In this document: positions 1-8,568 of the stretch, piece by piece | Position numbering within the stretch: position 1 is the stretch's first letter | Layout: every line of letters begins with the position of its first letter | NCBI GenBank assembly: GCA_965230265.1 | Contig: OZ245999.1 | Location: 1,612,001-1,676,000 of the forward strand | From: JAJFKX01 sp965230265 | GTDB taxonomy: Bacteria; Pseudomonadota; Gammaproteobacteria; Xanthomonadales; Wenzhouxiangellaceae | DNA length: 64,000 bases | Reading direction: 5' to 3' | Notes under the pieces: generated by a model | Told to the model about the DNA's origin: nothing | Databases searched by the model: none | Seen by the model: only the letters and a program-made list of their open reading frames with translations | Program-made: the position numbers and the translations under genes

Positions 1-1209
1 GTTATTAAAGCGGTACATTGTGAATCCAGCCAATGGGTCTAACAATTGATTCCCGCTAGAGTTCTGATCGATACAGTTTCGGTTAAAACCGCAAAAATTT
101 TGATCAAATTCTGACACCACTATGCTACCGATCTGACTGAGCGTTGCCGCTCCTGGGTTAGCAAAATCCACACACGCTTTCCAAAAACGCAATAAATCTG
201 TTACTGGAAAGCCCGGGATTCCGAAAGCTTCTGTATCGGTGGCATGAACCAGATAATGGCAGCCATTGTCTTCGGGGCGATTAAAACCTTCCAAATGACC
301 AGGTTGTACGCCAAAATCAAGGTCATCACCCGATGTGCTGCCTGTGAATTGAACAAAACCAGCATTGGGATCTCCGGCCAGCATAGCGGCACGATCAAAC
401 ACTGTCTCAGTCACACCAACAAAAGCAAAACCCGGGTTGGTAAACTCATGGGTGGTCATCGCATAGGCATTTTGGGTCAAACCTATCTTTGGATAATCAT
501 TAAAATTTGCATTAATGATAAAGTCATAAAGTGTGAAAGTGCTTTGTGCATTCAACTCAGGCCCATCCGATATTGCAAAGCATTGATGACCATCCAGTAT
601 GTTGGTACCAACAAACTGACTGAACAGCCAGCGACCGGCCAGATGATCGTATAGCACGATTGGATCACCCGCATTTTGAGTCTGACATGGACTGCCACTC
701 AGGCTCTGCCAAAAACTATTACCCGCTGTTGGACTGGTTACCTGTTGACCTGTCGCTTTATCAAAGACCACCCACCCCAGGTTGACGTACTGTACATATT
801 GAGTCAATCCGACATCGCCATTGGTATCTGGCGGTGTGACGCGAAAGCCGAATAAATTGCTATTGTCATCGCTGCTGTAACCTGGGCTGCTGATATCAAC
901 TGTCGGAGCTGCTCCCAACGAAAAACCGGAGATAATCGATGATGAACTTGCCGCATTGCTTGTTGCGTTGGCATTACGCAGCAATGCCGGTGATAGCTTG
1001 TGTCTGTTAATCTCACCTTCGCGAGGTGGTGCCAACCTACCAAGCTGTTCATTGTTGTCCCGCAAAACCTGCTGCTCAAAGACATTACCAACCTGCCCGA
1101 AAGACACGGCCTTTCCTGTACGAACCACATCTTTGTCTTTATTCTGCGCAGCTCCTACATTGCTCAATGTGCAGATCAATATACTTAATAATAGGTAGCT
1201 GTATTTCAT
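1..1209 (-). CDS. Secreted protein of unknown function, 3' end cut by window edge
   Basis: The minus-strand frame is open from an ATG at 1207-1209 to base 1 (403 codons, no stop), so the C-terminus lies outside the window. A purine-rich RBS (GAGGAAGC) sits just before the ATG. The N-terminus is a classical signal peptide (lysine, then a leucine/isoleucine core, ending near VGAAQ), so export is likely. Around residue 130 is the motif PPDTNGDVGLTQYVQYVN, which I recall from large secreted bacterial proteins of unknown function, often with propeller-like repeats. Paired cysteines later in the chain suit a periplasmic or extracellular location. No enzyme motif was recognised. The reading frame is secure; the function is unknown. 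Confidence 0.8.
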   Translation of the reverse strand, partial: MKYSYLLLSILICTLSNVGAAQNKDKDVVRTGKAVSFGQVGNVFEQQVLRDNNEQLGRLAPPREGEINRHKLSPALLRNANATSNAASSSSIISGFSLGAAPTVDISSPGYSSDDNSNLFGFRVTPPDTNGDVGLTQYVQYVNLGWVVFDKATGQQVTSPTAGNSFWQSLSGSPCQTQNAGDPIVLYDHLAGRWLFSQFVGTNILDGHQCFAISDGPELNAQSTFTLYDFIINANFNDYPKIGLTQNAYAMTTHEFTNPGFAFVGVTETVFDRAAMLAGDPNAGFVQFTGSTSGDDLDFGVQPGHLEGFNRPEDNGCHYLVHATDTEAFGIPGFPVTDLLRFWKACVDFANPGAATLSQIGSIVVSEFDQNFCGFNRNCIDQNSSGNQLLDPLAGFTMYRFNN

Positions 1210-1709
1210 TGCTTCCTCTCCATCTGAATCGTGATTGTGCATATGGGTAAGCTTGTTACCGACTTGGCCTGTAGAAAGTACAAATAACATGCTCCCAAAA
1301 GCCTGCTTAACGATAAAACATGACCATCCCTATTGGTTACCCATGACACGACAAAAACGTAACGCACAGCGACAATTAACTGTGCACATCGAAAACAATG
1401 ACTAACCGTAAAAGTGCAGCTGATGTAGAAAATATATTGGGTAATACCAGCCTGCCGTGTCGTTAAACGACATAGCAGTTAAAAATACAATCAATGAGTG
1501 CAGCTCAAAAAAGCGTTATAACCAGCGCTTGACCGAATCACAATACTGTAAATATGCATCGCCAAATTTGTATTGCAAATCAGGCTCTTCTTTAATAACC
1601 ACCCAATGTTTTAAGACACCCCTTATGAGCGGTACCATTGATAACAACCAATATACATCCAAACAACAGCAAAAGCGGATTGAGCTTTACTTGTGCATGG
1701 TTAAGCCCA
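1210..1709. other. Intergenic region, no gene seen
   Basis: About 500 bases between the secreted protein (leftward) and the end of the XRE gene. It should hold the promoter of the leftward gene and any terminator of the XRE/membrane-protein pair. Short open frames here lack an RBS and recognisable protein character. I see no clear hairpin with a T-run, tRNA or repeat. Confidence 0.5.
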
Positions 1710-1925
1710 TTATTCATCAATCAAATGAAAAATATCTTCAACCCGTACACCAAAGTAGTCGGCAATTTTAAGTGCTGTGACTGTTGAGGGTATAAACCGC
1801 CCCACCTCTATCGTGCTGATGGTTTTGCGTGACAAACCGACGCGCTCTGCCAATTCACTTTGGCTTAAGCGGTGCTCAGCCCGGTAAACGCGTATACGGT
1901 TTTCCAGGCCGGGTTTGACTGTCAT
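1710..1925 (-). CDS. Small XRE-family DNA-binding regulator
   Basis: A 71-residue protein that is almost entirely one helix-turn-helix of the Cro/CI (XRE) family. The fold is visible as RIRVYRAEHRLSQSELAERV, followed by GLSRKTISTIE as the recognition segment and a final helix ending VEDIFHL. This size and ending are typical of stand-alone small XRE repressors paired with a membrane protein. Its ATG overlaps the stop of the upstream membrane-protein gene (ATGA, 1922-1925), so the two are probably translationally coupled. The inverted repeats before the operon (2426-2477) are the obvious operator candidate, implying autoregulation. The target and signal are unknown. Confidence 0.85.
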   Translation of the reverse strand: MTVKPGLENRIRVYRAEHRLSQSELAERVGLSRKTISTIEVGRFIPSTVTALKIADYFGVRVEDIFHLIDE

Positions 1926-2398
1926 TGTACTTGCTCATATTCGTCATCGCTGGCATCACGGTTGAGCACAAAGAAAGCAACGCAAAACGCGCCTACCGTT
2001 AAACATGAGATTAGCTCAATAAAAAAATCCTTTGGCATTCCGGCAAAAAAATTGTCGAACATCTTAAGCAGTGTAAGAGCTAAAAAAGTTATTGCCCATG
2101 CTTTTATCCCGGCCTTCTCGAACATCTGAATTACATAACTATCGCTATCCAAAAATTTGCGTCGCTGAATCGCAGTCGTGTTGCGAAACTTCACCCAAAC
2201 ACTAATCACTATGGTCAAAAAGCCAACCAGAGCCAGAATATCACTGAATTTATCAAGGTACCCAACCCATGGGTCATTAGCCAAATATACGGCTGCAGAT
2301 ACACCATAGCTAAGAGAAAAAATGAACAAGCCAGAGACAATCAAATTCAAGTGCCGGTCAATGCTTTCAGCAACAGAAGTGGGGTTTTTAGTGGTCAC
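1922..2398 (-). CDS. Four-helix inner-membrane protein paired with XRE regulator
   Basis: A 158-residue protein with four hydrophobic helices (around residues 15-40, 55-70, 90-110 and 125-145) and short polar links. The C-terminus is acidic and probably cytoplasmic. No catalytic motif or named domain was recognised. It is the first gene of a two-gene unit with the XRE regulator, overlapping it by four bases. Small XRE proteins are often encoded with such membrane proteins, and a role in sensing or in controlling the regulator is possible, but that is inference. The ATG at 2396-2398 lies just downstream of AT-rich inverted repeats that probably contain the promoter. Confidence 0.75.
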   Translation of the reverse strand: MTTKNPTSVAESIDRHLNLIVSGLFIFSLSYGVSAAVYLANDPWVGYLDKFSDILALVGFLTIVISVWVKFRNTTAIQRRKFLDSDSYVIQMFEKAGIKAWAITFLALTLLKMFDNFFAGMPKDFFIELISCLTVGAFCVAFFVLNRDASDDEYEQVQ

Positions 2399-2425
2399 AA
2401 CACTTACTCCATACAGTTTTGAGAT

Positions 2426-2477
2426 ACTTATAGGTATATTTTAATAACCTACAAATACCTTTTTGATACCTATAAGT
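2426..2477. promoter_or_regulatory. Inverted-repeat operator candidate upstream of XRE operon
   Basis: ACTTATAGGTAT at 2426-2437 is a perfect 12-base inverted repeat with ATACCTATAAGT at 2466-2477. Between them are two further partial copies of the same half-site (TAACCT at 2445-2450 and ATACCT at 2455-2460). The cluster starts 28 bases before the ATG at 2398. Repeated AGGTAT half-sites at a promoter are what an autoregulating XRE dimer would bind. The repeat is seen directly; the binding protein is inferred. Confidence 0.6.
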
Positions 2478-2714
2478 TACATTATACACTCAAACAAGCC
2501 ACTGTCCATAGACACTGCCAACTTTTGGCCGAGCATGAGATTCATCAAAATACAGTCAAAGCCAATCATAATCATAGAGCATTGAAGTCTCTGCTCTGAA
2601 GGCAGTAAAGGCGGATACTTGATGCTCCAGCATCGTCTATCAAAAGCTTAGTGCTTGTTTGATATGCCCTATCATCACAAGTTAAGCTAGCTCGACTGCT
2701 GCGGACAAAACAAC

Positions 2715-3902
2715 ATGCACATCACTCTGATTACGATAGCCCTTGGAATTTTGGTTTATGCCTTGCTTTCCAGGCGGATCAATCAAACACCAATCACCAT
2801 GCCAATGGTTTTTATTGGCATGGGTTTTGTATTGGCCATCAGCACCATGATTGATTTGGGCGATGCAAACCTGTTTTACTGGGTTGCAGAGGCCACATTG
2901 GCGTTGGTGCTATTCGCTGATGCTTCCCGATTGTCATTGCAGATTCTTAACAGGCAGCGTGCTTTAACGATACGTATGTTGCTAATAGGTTTGCCACTCA
3001 TGGTCCTCATCGGTACGGGCATTGGTGCATTACTATTACCAGACTGGCCAATAATCGAGGTTGCTTTGCTGGCTACGTTGTTGGCACCAACCGATGCCGC
3101 ACTGGGCCAGGCTGTGGTCAACAACACAGCCATTCCAGAAGATATCCGTACCAGTTTAAATGCAGAAAGTGGTTTAAACGACGGGTTTTCACTGCCTTTG
3201 GTGCTGTTCCTGGCATGTGCAGCTGTGGGTAGCAAACACGACTTACAACAATCCAGCTGGCTGCTTTTTACCGCACAGCAAATAGGCCTGGGGCTGTTTG
3301 CAGGTGGACTTATCGGCACACTGGGCGGCCTCACTATGCACTGGTCTCAAGATAGTGAGTGCATTTCAACGCCTTTATCTGGTGTGGCTGTTATGGCTTT
3401 GGCTGCATTGGTGTTTTTTAGTGCCGAGCTCATTGGCGGCAATAGCTTTATTGCAATGTTTGCTGCCGGCCTGGCATTTGGCCGATATGCTGGCGAGCAT
3501 GCCGAATTTGCCAAAGAGTTTATTGAAACCGATGGTCAGATACTGACCATTTTCAGCTTTCTATTTATCGGTGCCATTTTATTGCCCGAAGCCATTGAAT
3601 ATATCAACCCGCTATTTATTGGTATTGTTCTGTTTTCACTGTTTATCGCCAGACCAGTGGCCATCTGGCTCTCCTTACTCGGTACTCAAACCGTTGCTTC
3701 AACCAAATTGTTTTTGGGCTGGTTTGGTCCACGCGGTTTGGCGACTGCATTGTTTGCCATATTTGTTTTAAGTGAGTTTGATGAATTACAAAAAGGCCCG
3801 CAGATTCTTGCCATCTGCCTAATTGCTGTCATGTTTTCAGCAGCACTACATGGCATATCCGCACATTACGCTACAACAATATTTAAATTTTCAAAAAATT
3901 AA
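2715..3902 (+). CDS. Cation:proton antiporter, NhaP-type (CPA1)
   Basis: A 395-residue polytopic membrane protein with about eleven to twelve hydrophobic helices. Family-diagnostic segments are FADASRL near residue 67, LLAPTDAAL at 122-130 and ESGLNDG at 151-157; the last carries the Asn-Asp pair used for ion and proton binding in electroneutral CPA1 exchangers. It should exchange cytoplasmic Na+ (or K+) for protons across the inner membrane for pH and salt balance. There is no long C-terminal regulatory tail, unlike some NhaP2 proteins. It is a single gene, convergent with the DUF2235 gene. The exact cation cannot be read from sequence. Confidence 0.88.
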   Translation: MHITLITIALGILVYALLSRRINQTPITMPMVFIGMGFVLAISTMIDLGDANLFYWVAEATLALVLFADASRLSLQILNRQRALTIRMLLIGLPLMVLIGTGIGALLLPDWPIIEVALLATLLAPTDAALGQAVVNNTAIPEDIRTSLNAESGLNDGFSLPLVLFLACAAVGSKHDLQQSSWLLFTAQQIGLGLFAGGLIGTLGGLTMHWSQDSECISTPLSGVAVMALAALVFFSAELIGGNSFIAMFAAGLAFGRYAGEHAEFAKEFIETDGQILTIFSFLFIGAILLPEAIEYINPLFIGIVLFSLFIARPVAIWLSLLGTQTVASTKLFLGWFGPRGLATALFAIFVLSEFDELQKGPQILAICLIAVMFSAALHGISAHYATTIFKFSKN

Positions 3903-3986
3903 CTATAAGCACATATTGACCGATGTAACCCACCTCTTATCTATGGCGCTGCTCGCAAGCACAGCCATCTAGCCAATAAGAATGCA

Positions 3987-5864
3987 TTAACCTCCGGCAA
4001 GCACTCTGACAAAATCCTCAACAGCAAAACTCCACAACAGCTGCGCTATCAAATAAGTAAAGGCAACCGACATAATGATCGGTATTGCCTTCTTTTTAAT
4101 AAATGGCATGATAATTTCTGTCAAAGCGGTTTTGCGCGACATAAAAGCAGCCAACATTAATGCGCTTTTATAAAGCATGTTTAAGTTTAAACGCTCTGCA
4201 TCGACACGGTGCTTATCGAAGGGTGGAAAGCTCCAAAATACGTTACCCATGTTATATAAATGCTTCTTAAATGAGGCACGCAACAAGTATATCAATATAA
4301 ATATCGCCACTATCAATAATAACCATGCCAAATTGTTGGCATACCCAGGCAATATCTTGTTGGTAATATAAAATGGATTTAGATCACTTAACTTCTCCAT
4401 TCCAAGCTTCAACCAGCGTATAGCAGACCAGTCATGATCAGTGTTGATGACATCATTTTCTCTGGTTAAGTTATAGCCAAGGTATATAAAGAAAAAAAAG
4501 TACAACATAAACCCAAAGTGCAAAGCCTTTTGCCACCAGATAATATTCCAAGGCACATCGTAGTATTTACTTGGTTTATAGTGTCTGGGCGGTTGACTGG
4601 CCAATTGATTGGCCAAATTGTTTCTATCTCTGCCGATGATCTGCCGCTCTACTGGCAGGTTAACTGGTGAATAGTCCGCCGAGGCATCCCGGATTCTTTC
4701 GTAGGCAGAAATATGCACTTTGGGTTTGACTCCGGCCCGGCCAAAAGTTTGCTCGGTCAGTAGCTGTATATCGCGTGGCTTGTAGCGATAGAACGACGCT
4801 ACTCCTGCTCTGGAATCATACAGAGTACCGCTATGGGTCGCATGGTTAGTTATTTCAGTGACTCTTGAGTTGATAAACTGTAAACCATACACGGATGCTT
4901 CTTCGATCATCCACTTTAATGAAACCAGAGACAGCTGGTCTTTAGGGTATCCCCCACCTACATTGGAATGTACGCCTGTAAACCAAACCTGTTCAATGCG
5001 ATCTTGATCAGCCGGATCGGTTTGATCCCATAACTCTGGTTTAAAAGTATGTCGCTGCTCATCAATAGCCAATGCATGACAGGCTCGTGTTACCTGCTTG
5101 TTAAGCTTGTTATCAACAAAAGCATGACTGGCAAAGAATATATTGTCACGCATTTCATCAATCGGCATCCCTACTGCGCTGACAGTATCCCATACACCTA
5201 AAAAAGTAATCTTCACCTCGACAAAACGAGGTTTTTGCTTTTTCTGATGTTGTTTTAGAACCTGCTTTTTAAGTGTCTGTTCATATTGTGTATTCTTGCT
5301 TTTCAAGGCTTTTTCTGTTTTCTGCCGAAATTGTGCCTGGTTGGTAGAAGAGCTCACAAAAAACAGCTTTCTCAACCAGGCACGGCGGATAGCCGCTTTG
5401 AATTTTCTCTGCAAACGCTTAATAGCGATATCCAACTCATGCTCATTATCAAAAGCCTTGCGGTTCAGAATGCCAAAAGTGCAAATCAACTCCGCCAACA
5501 AGCGAATGGTATGTGCGCCTCGTGAAAAACCGAATAAAAACAGCTGATCACCCTGGTTATAGTGCATCACTGCATTTTTATACAACTGACGAATATTTTT
5601 ACTGAGCCCAAAACCAAAAGCCAAACCAATGGCTTTCATAAGCATGTTGTTGTTAACACCCACACCATCATCATAATAAGCAATCTGTTTTTGGGTATTG
5701 CTTACATCAATGGCATCGTAGATTCGCCAGACATTGGTGTCCTTACCAACCCCTCCGGTATTACCGGTTCCATCAGCACACAAAATGATATTTTTTTGTT
5801 GAACAGGCACTGCTTGACCAAGGTTTTGTTGGCTCCTGTTGGTTTGATTTGAGGTAGACATCAT
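3987..5864 (-). CDS. DUF2235 alpha/beta-hydrolase with C-terminal membrane helices
   Basis: A 625-residue protein. The DUF2235 fold is clear: IILCADGTGN at residues 26-35, the nucleophile elbow GFSRGA at 112-117 (Ser114), FLGVWDTVSAVG near 220, and VHSNVGGGYP carrying a conserved His. Relatives include phospholipase effectors of the Tle1 type and stand-alone predicted lipases. Here the C-terminal third has three hydrophobic helices (around residues 455, 515 and 600), so the enzyme is probably membrane-anchored. There is no signal peptide, VgrG, PAAR or immunity gene next door, so a secretion-system effector role is not supported by context. Substrate unknown; probably a lipid or ester. Confidence 0.82.
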   Translation of the reverse strand: MMSTSNQTNRSQQNLGQAVPVQQKNIILCADGTGNTGGVGKDTNVWRIYDAIDVSNTQKQIAYYDDGVGVNNNMLMKAIGLAFGFGLSKNIRQLYKNAVMHYNQGDQLFLFGFSRGAHTIRLLAELICTFGILNRKAFDNEHELDIAIKRLQRKFKAAIRRAWLRKLFFVSSSTNQAQFRQKTEKALKSKNTQYEQTLKKQVLKQHQKKQKPRFVEVKITFLGVWDTVSAVGMPIDEMRDNIFFASHAFVDNKLNKQVTRACHALAIDEQRHTFKPELWDQTDPADQDRIEQVWFTGVHSNVGGGYPKDQLSLVSLKWMIEEASVYGLQFINSRVTEITNHATHSGTLYDSRAGVASFYRYKPRDIQLLTEQTFGRAGVKPKVHISAYERIRDASADYSPVNLPVERQIIGRDRNNLANQLASQPPRHYKPSKYYDVPWNIIWWQKALHFGFMLYFFFFIYLGYNLTRENDVINTDHDWSAIRWLKLGMEKLSDLNPFYITNKILPGYANNLAWLLLIVAIFILIYLLRASFKKHLYNMGNVFWSFPPFDKHRVDAERLNLNMLYKSALMLAAFMSRKTALTEIIMPFIKKKAIPIIMSVAFTYLIAQLLWSFAVEDFVRVLAGG

Positions 5865-6011
5865 GACTCTCCCTGTTTGTTTTATTCTTAGTATCTTTTC
5901 ATCCGATTATATCTCATTAAACACTGAGACGATGTGAGCTTTCACATGCTTTGCTAAACTATTGATGCTATTCAAATAATCTGCACCGGTTAGCCTGGAG
6001 AAAAAATATCA

Positions 6012-6887
6012 ATGAAGCAGCAGCTCAGATTCAATTTAGCCTATCGAATAATTATCTTTGGCTTTGTTCTATGTTCGGCAGCTTTAACTGCACAAGAAAA
6101 CAACAGTAACGCACAATGGCGCCAACCAGCGGCTGAGAATTTGGTTTACCTGGATACCACCGATGGCCGTGTAATCATTGAGTTAAACCCGAGCTTTGCG
6201 CCGCAAACAGTGGCTCAATTTAAGCGCCTGGTAAAAGATAAATTCTATGATGGCCTACGTTTTTATCGCGTCATTGATGGTTTTGTCGCACAGGGTGGAG
6301 ATGGCAGTGATTTAGATCGTGAGTTAAGTCAATCTACTTTACCGGCTGAGTTTGAGCGCGAATATTCTGATGAACTGAGGTTTATCAGCGTGCAAAAACA
6401 CGATTTATTTGCTGCTGAAACCGGTTTTATTGATGGCTTTGCCAGCGCACGTGATAAAACCGGAAAAACCGTGTGGTTAACCCATTGCCCTGGTGTTATT
6501 GCTATGGCCAGGGATAATAACCCTGATAGTGGCAGCACTGACTTTTATATCGTTATTGGTCAGGCGCCACGTTATCTGGATCGCAATCTGACCATATTCG
6601 GCCGAGTGCTCACAGGTATGGATATCGTGCAACAAATCAAACGTGGTTCAAGTGATGAGAATGGAATCATTGCAAACAGTGAAAACCAAACCCAAATAGT
6701 CAAAGCCATTCTGGCCAGTGATTTAAGCAAAGATCAATTTCAGCCGATCAAGGTAATGAATACCAATCATTCTGCATTCAGTGAACTATTGGATAACCGC
6801 CGTCACCGAACCCACGAGTTTTTCCATCATAAACCACCTGCAGTGTTGGACATTTGCCAGGTTCCAGTCCCAACACAGTTGGGCTGA
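6012..6887 (+). CDS. Periplasmic cyclophilin-type peptidyl-prolyl isomerase
   Basis: A 291-residue protein beginning with a signal peptide (hydrophobic core IIIFGFVLCSAALTA). The mature part is a cyclophilin: YLDTTDGRVIIELNP opens the barrel, then APQTVAQFKRLV, YDGLRFYRVIDGFVAQGGD (the catalytic Arg and Phe region), and later a segment matching the family's GVIAMAR and FGRVLTGMD. A loop of roughly 40 residues between the FVAQGGD and GVIAMAR segments and a C-terminal extension make it longer than E. coli PpiA. It should speed cis-trans proline isomerisation in the periplasm. The next gene starts 13 bases downstream, so they may be co-transcribed. Confidence 0.85.
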   Translation: MKQQLRFNLAYRIIIFGFVLCSAALTAQENNSNAQWRQPAAENLVYLDTTDGRVIIELNPSFAPQTVAQFKRLVKDKFYDGLRFYRVIDGFVAQGGDGSDLDRELSQSTLPAEFEREYSDELRFISVQKHDLFAAETGFIDGFASARDKTGKTVWLTHCPGVIAMARDNNPDSGSTDFYIVIGQAPRYLDRNLTIFGRVLTGMDIVQQIKRGSSDENGIIANSENQTQIVKAILASDLSKDQFQPIKVMNTNHSAFSELLDNRRHRTHEFFHHKPPAVLDICQVPVPTQLG

Positions 6888-6900
6888 TTGAGTCATCGTT

Positions 6901-7425
6901 GTGTCTGCTACTGCCTGCCCTATCCCCGATGGTGCATTATTGAACAAGTACCGCGATTCATCAGATCCAAAGTTTGCCGGCTCTTATGTCGATTGCTACT
7001 CAACATTCATTCATCAGCCCGTTACACTGGCCGATTATGTCTTGGCTTTTTATTGCACACCAATATTTAAAGTAGAACGGTTTATCCTCAAACAACTGCT
7101 GTCAAAACCATCCACTGACGAACAAGCCAGGCAGGTAGCAACCGGTTCAATCAACGCTTTCGCCGCATGGACAGTAGAGCAAAGAGTAGACAATCAATTA
7201 TTGATGTGTGACTTTCAAGGACGGACCCGATCCTGGTTTATGATGAAACCTGATACCGACAACCCTAACACTACCCGGTTGTGGTTTGGTTCTGCGGTGG
7301 TCCCAAAACGTAACCAAACAAGCGGCAAGTCGGGAATGGGCAACGGGTTTAACTTATTGTTGGGGTTTCATAAGTTATATTCGGTGGTCTTACTGAACTC
7401 GGCAAAAAAACGCTTGGCTCAATGA
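6901..7425 (+). CDS. Unrecognised small protein downstream of cyclophilin gene
   Basis: A 174-residue protein starting at a GTG 13 bases after the cyclophilin stop. It has no signal peptide or clear membrane segment. The pattern YVDCYSTFIHQPVTLADYVLAFYCTP followed by an aromatic-rich barrel-like C-terminal half vaguely resembles DUF2867/DUF1990-type lipid-binding-like folds, but I cannot assign it firmly. The spacing suggests an operon with the isomerase. Coding is supported by length, normal codon usage and context; the exact start is uncertain because the RBS is weak. Confidence 0.65.
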   Translation: MSATACPIPDGALLNKYRDSSDPKFAGSYVDCYSTFIHQPVTLADYVLAFYCTPIFKVERFILKQLLSKPSTDEQARQVATGSINAFAAWTVEQRVDNQLLMCDFQGRTRSWFMMKPDTDNPNTTRLWFGSAVVPKRNQTSGKSGMGNGFNLLLGFHKLYSVVLLNSAKKRLAQ

Positions 7426-7512
7426 GGGCGCCAAACTTTATGCCATCAGTTTAACCTGACTTTCCATTACAATACTTTCGAATTTGTTAGTGGCGAGCCG
7501 TCTAAAGGTGGT

Positions 7513-8568
7513 TTAACGATAAGCTTTCTGTAACTCCCGCAAAGCCCCACCCCCCGGACACAATACCTCATACCCAATATCCCGCAAGGGTGTTTCAACC
7601 GTCTGGTTAATGGCATGCATGTCAGATGCATCTTCATCCAGATACAACAAACCCGTCACCACCTGCCCGTTTTGCTGATGTCGTTGAATAAAGGCACTGG
7701 CCTGACTTTTATTGGTCGGGTCATAATCTTTATCCACTTTGCGCAGGTAAATCTGACTGCCATCATGCAAAGTAACAGGTTGCACTGAACCTGCATCATA
7801 TCGTGTGGTAATTTCCTGAGCTGGTGGGACAAAGTCAGCGTGAGTCACAGCACGGAAATGGTCACGGGTGTACTGATAGCTCTTGGTGGAACCATCATGA
7901 TCATTAAATGTGACACAAGGTGAAATAACATCCAGCAAGGCAAAGCCCTTATGCGCCAGGCCGGCTTTAATTAAAGGCACCAGTTGTTGTTTATCACCAG
8001 AAAACGAACGCGCCACAAACGAACCACCCATGGTGATTGCCGTCAGCACCGGATCAATGGGTTCGAATTGGTTTGGAACACCGCGTTTTGATTGGGAACC
8101 TTTATCAGAAGACGCTGAAAACTGGCCTTTGGTTAACCCGTAAACGCCATTATTTTCAATGATGTACAGCATATTCAGGTTGCGCCGCATAGCATGCGAA
8201 AACTGTCCTAACCCTATAGACAGTGAGTCCCCATCGCCTGAAACGCCAACATACATTAGATCCTGACAGGCGGCGTTGGCCCCTGTAGCAATCGATGGCA
8301 TACGGCCATGAACAGAATTTAAACCATGCGAAGCACTCAAAAAATAGGCCGGCGTTTTTGAAGAGCAACCAATGCCACTCAGCTTGGCCACTTTATGTGG
8401 TTCAACTTCCAGTTCAAAAAATGCCTGTACCAACGCCGCTGTGATCGAGTCATGGCCACAGCCGGCACACAAAGTAGACATACCCCCCTCATAATCACGG
8501 GCTGTCAGACCCAGGCTGTTCTTTTTTTGTCCCGGGTGCCTGGCCACGGGTTTTTTGATATAACTCAT
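7513..8568 (-). CDS. korB: 2-oxoacid:ferredoxin oxidoreductase, beta subunit (KorB-type)
   Basis: A 351-residue thiamine-diphosphate subunit. CAGCGH at residues 34-39, GIGCSS near 65, the ThDP/Mg motif GDGDS (111-115) and ENNGVYG (138-144) match KorB of 2-oxoglutarate:ferredoxin oxidoreductases. The enzyme oxidises 2-oxoglutarate with CoA to succinyl-CoA and reduces ferredoxin, in the cytoplasm. The two-subunit layout is the same as the oxygen-tolerant KorAB of mycobacteria rather than the four-subunit archaeal form. The gene overlaps korA by four bases (8565-8568) and is last in the operon. Substrate preference (2-oxoglutarate against other 2-oxoacids) is inferred from family only. Confidence 0.88.
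   Translation of the reverse strand: MSYIKKPVARHPGQKKNSLGLTARDYEGGMSTLCAGCGHDSITAALVQAFFELEVEPHKVAKLSGIGCSSKTPAYFLSASHGLNSVHGRMPSIATGANAACQDLMYVGVSGDGDSLSIGLGQFSHAMRRNLNMLYIIENNGVYGLTKGQFSASSDKGSQSKRGVPNQFEPIDPVLTAITMGGSFVARSFSGDKQQLVPLIKAGLAHKGFALLDVISPCVTFNDHDGSTKSYQYTRDHFRAVTHADFVPPAQEITTRYDAGSVQPVTLHDGSQIYLRKVDKDYDPTNKSQASAFIQRHQQNGQVVTGLLYLDEDASDMHAINQTVETPLRDIGYEVLCPGGGALRELQKAYR

Noticed and set aside
1457..1771. Plus-strand open frame of 104 codons overlapping the XRE gene
   Set aside because: No RBS, no protein character, and it runs over the end of the well-supported XRE gene on the other strand.
3940..3972. TGGC...GCCA hairpin between NhaP and DUF2235 genes
   Set aside because: The stem has two central mismatches and no T-run on either side, too weak to list as a terminator.
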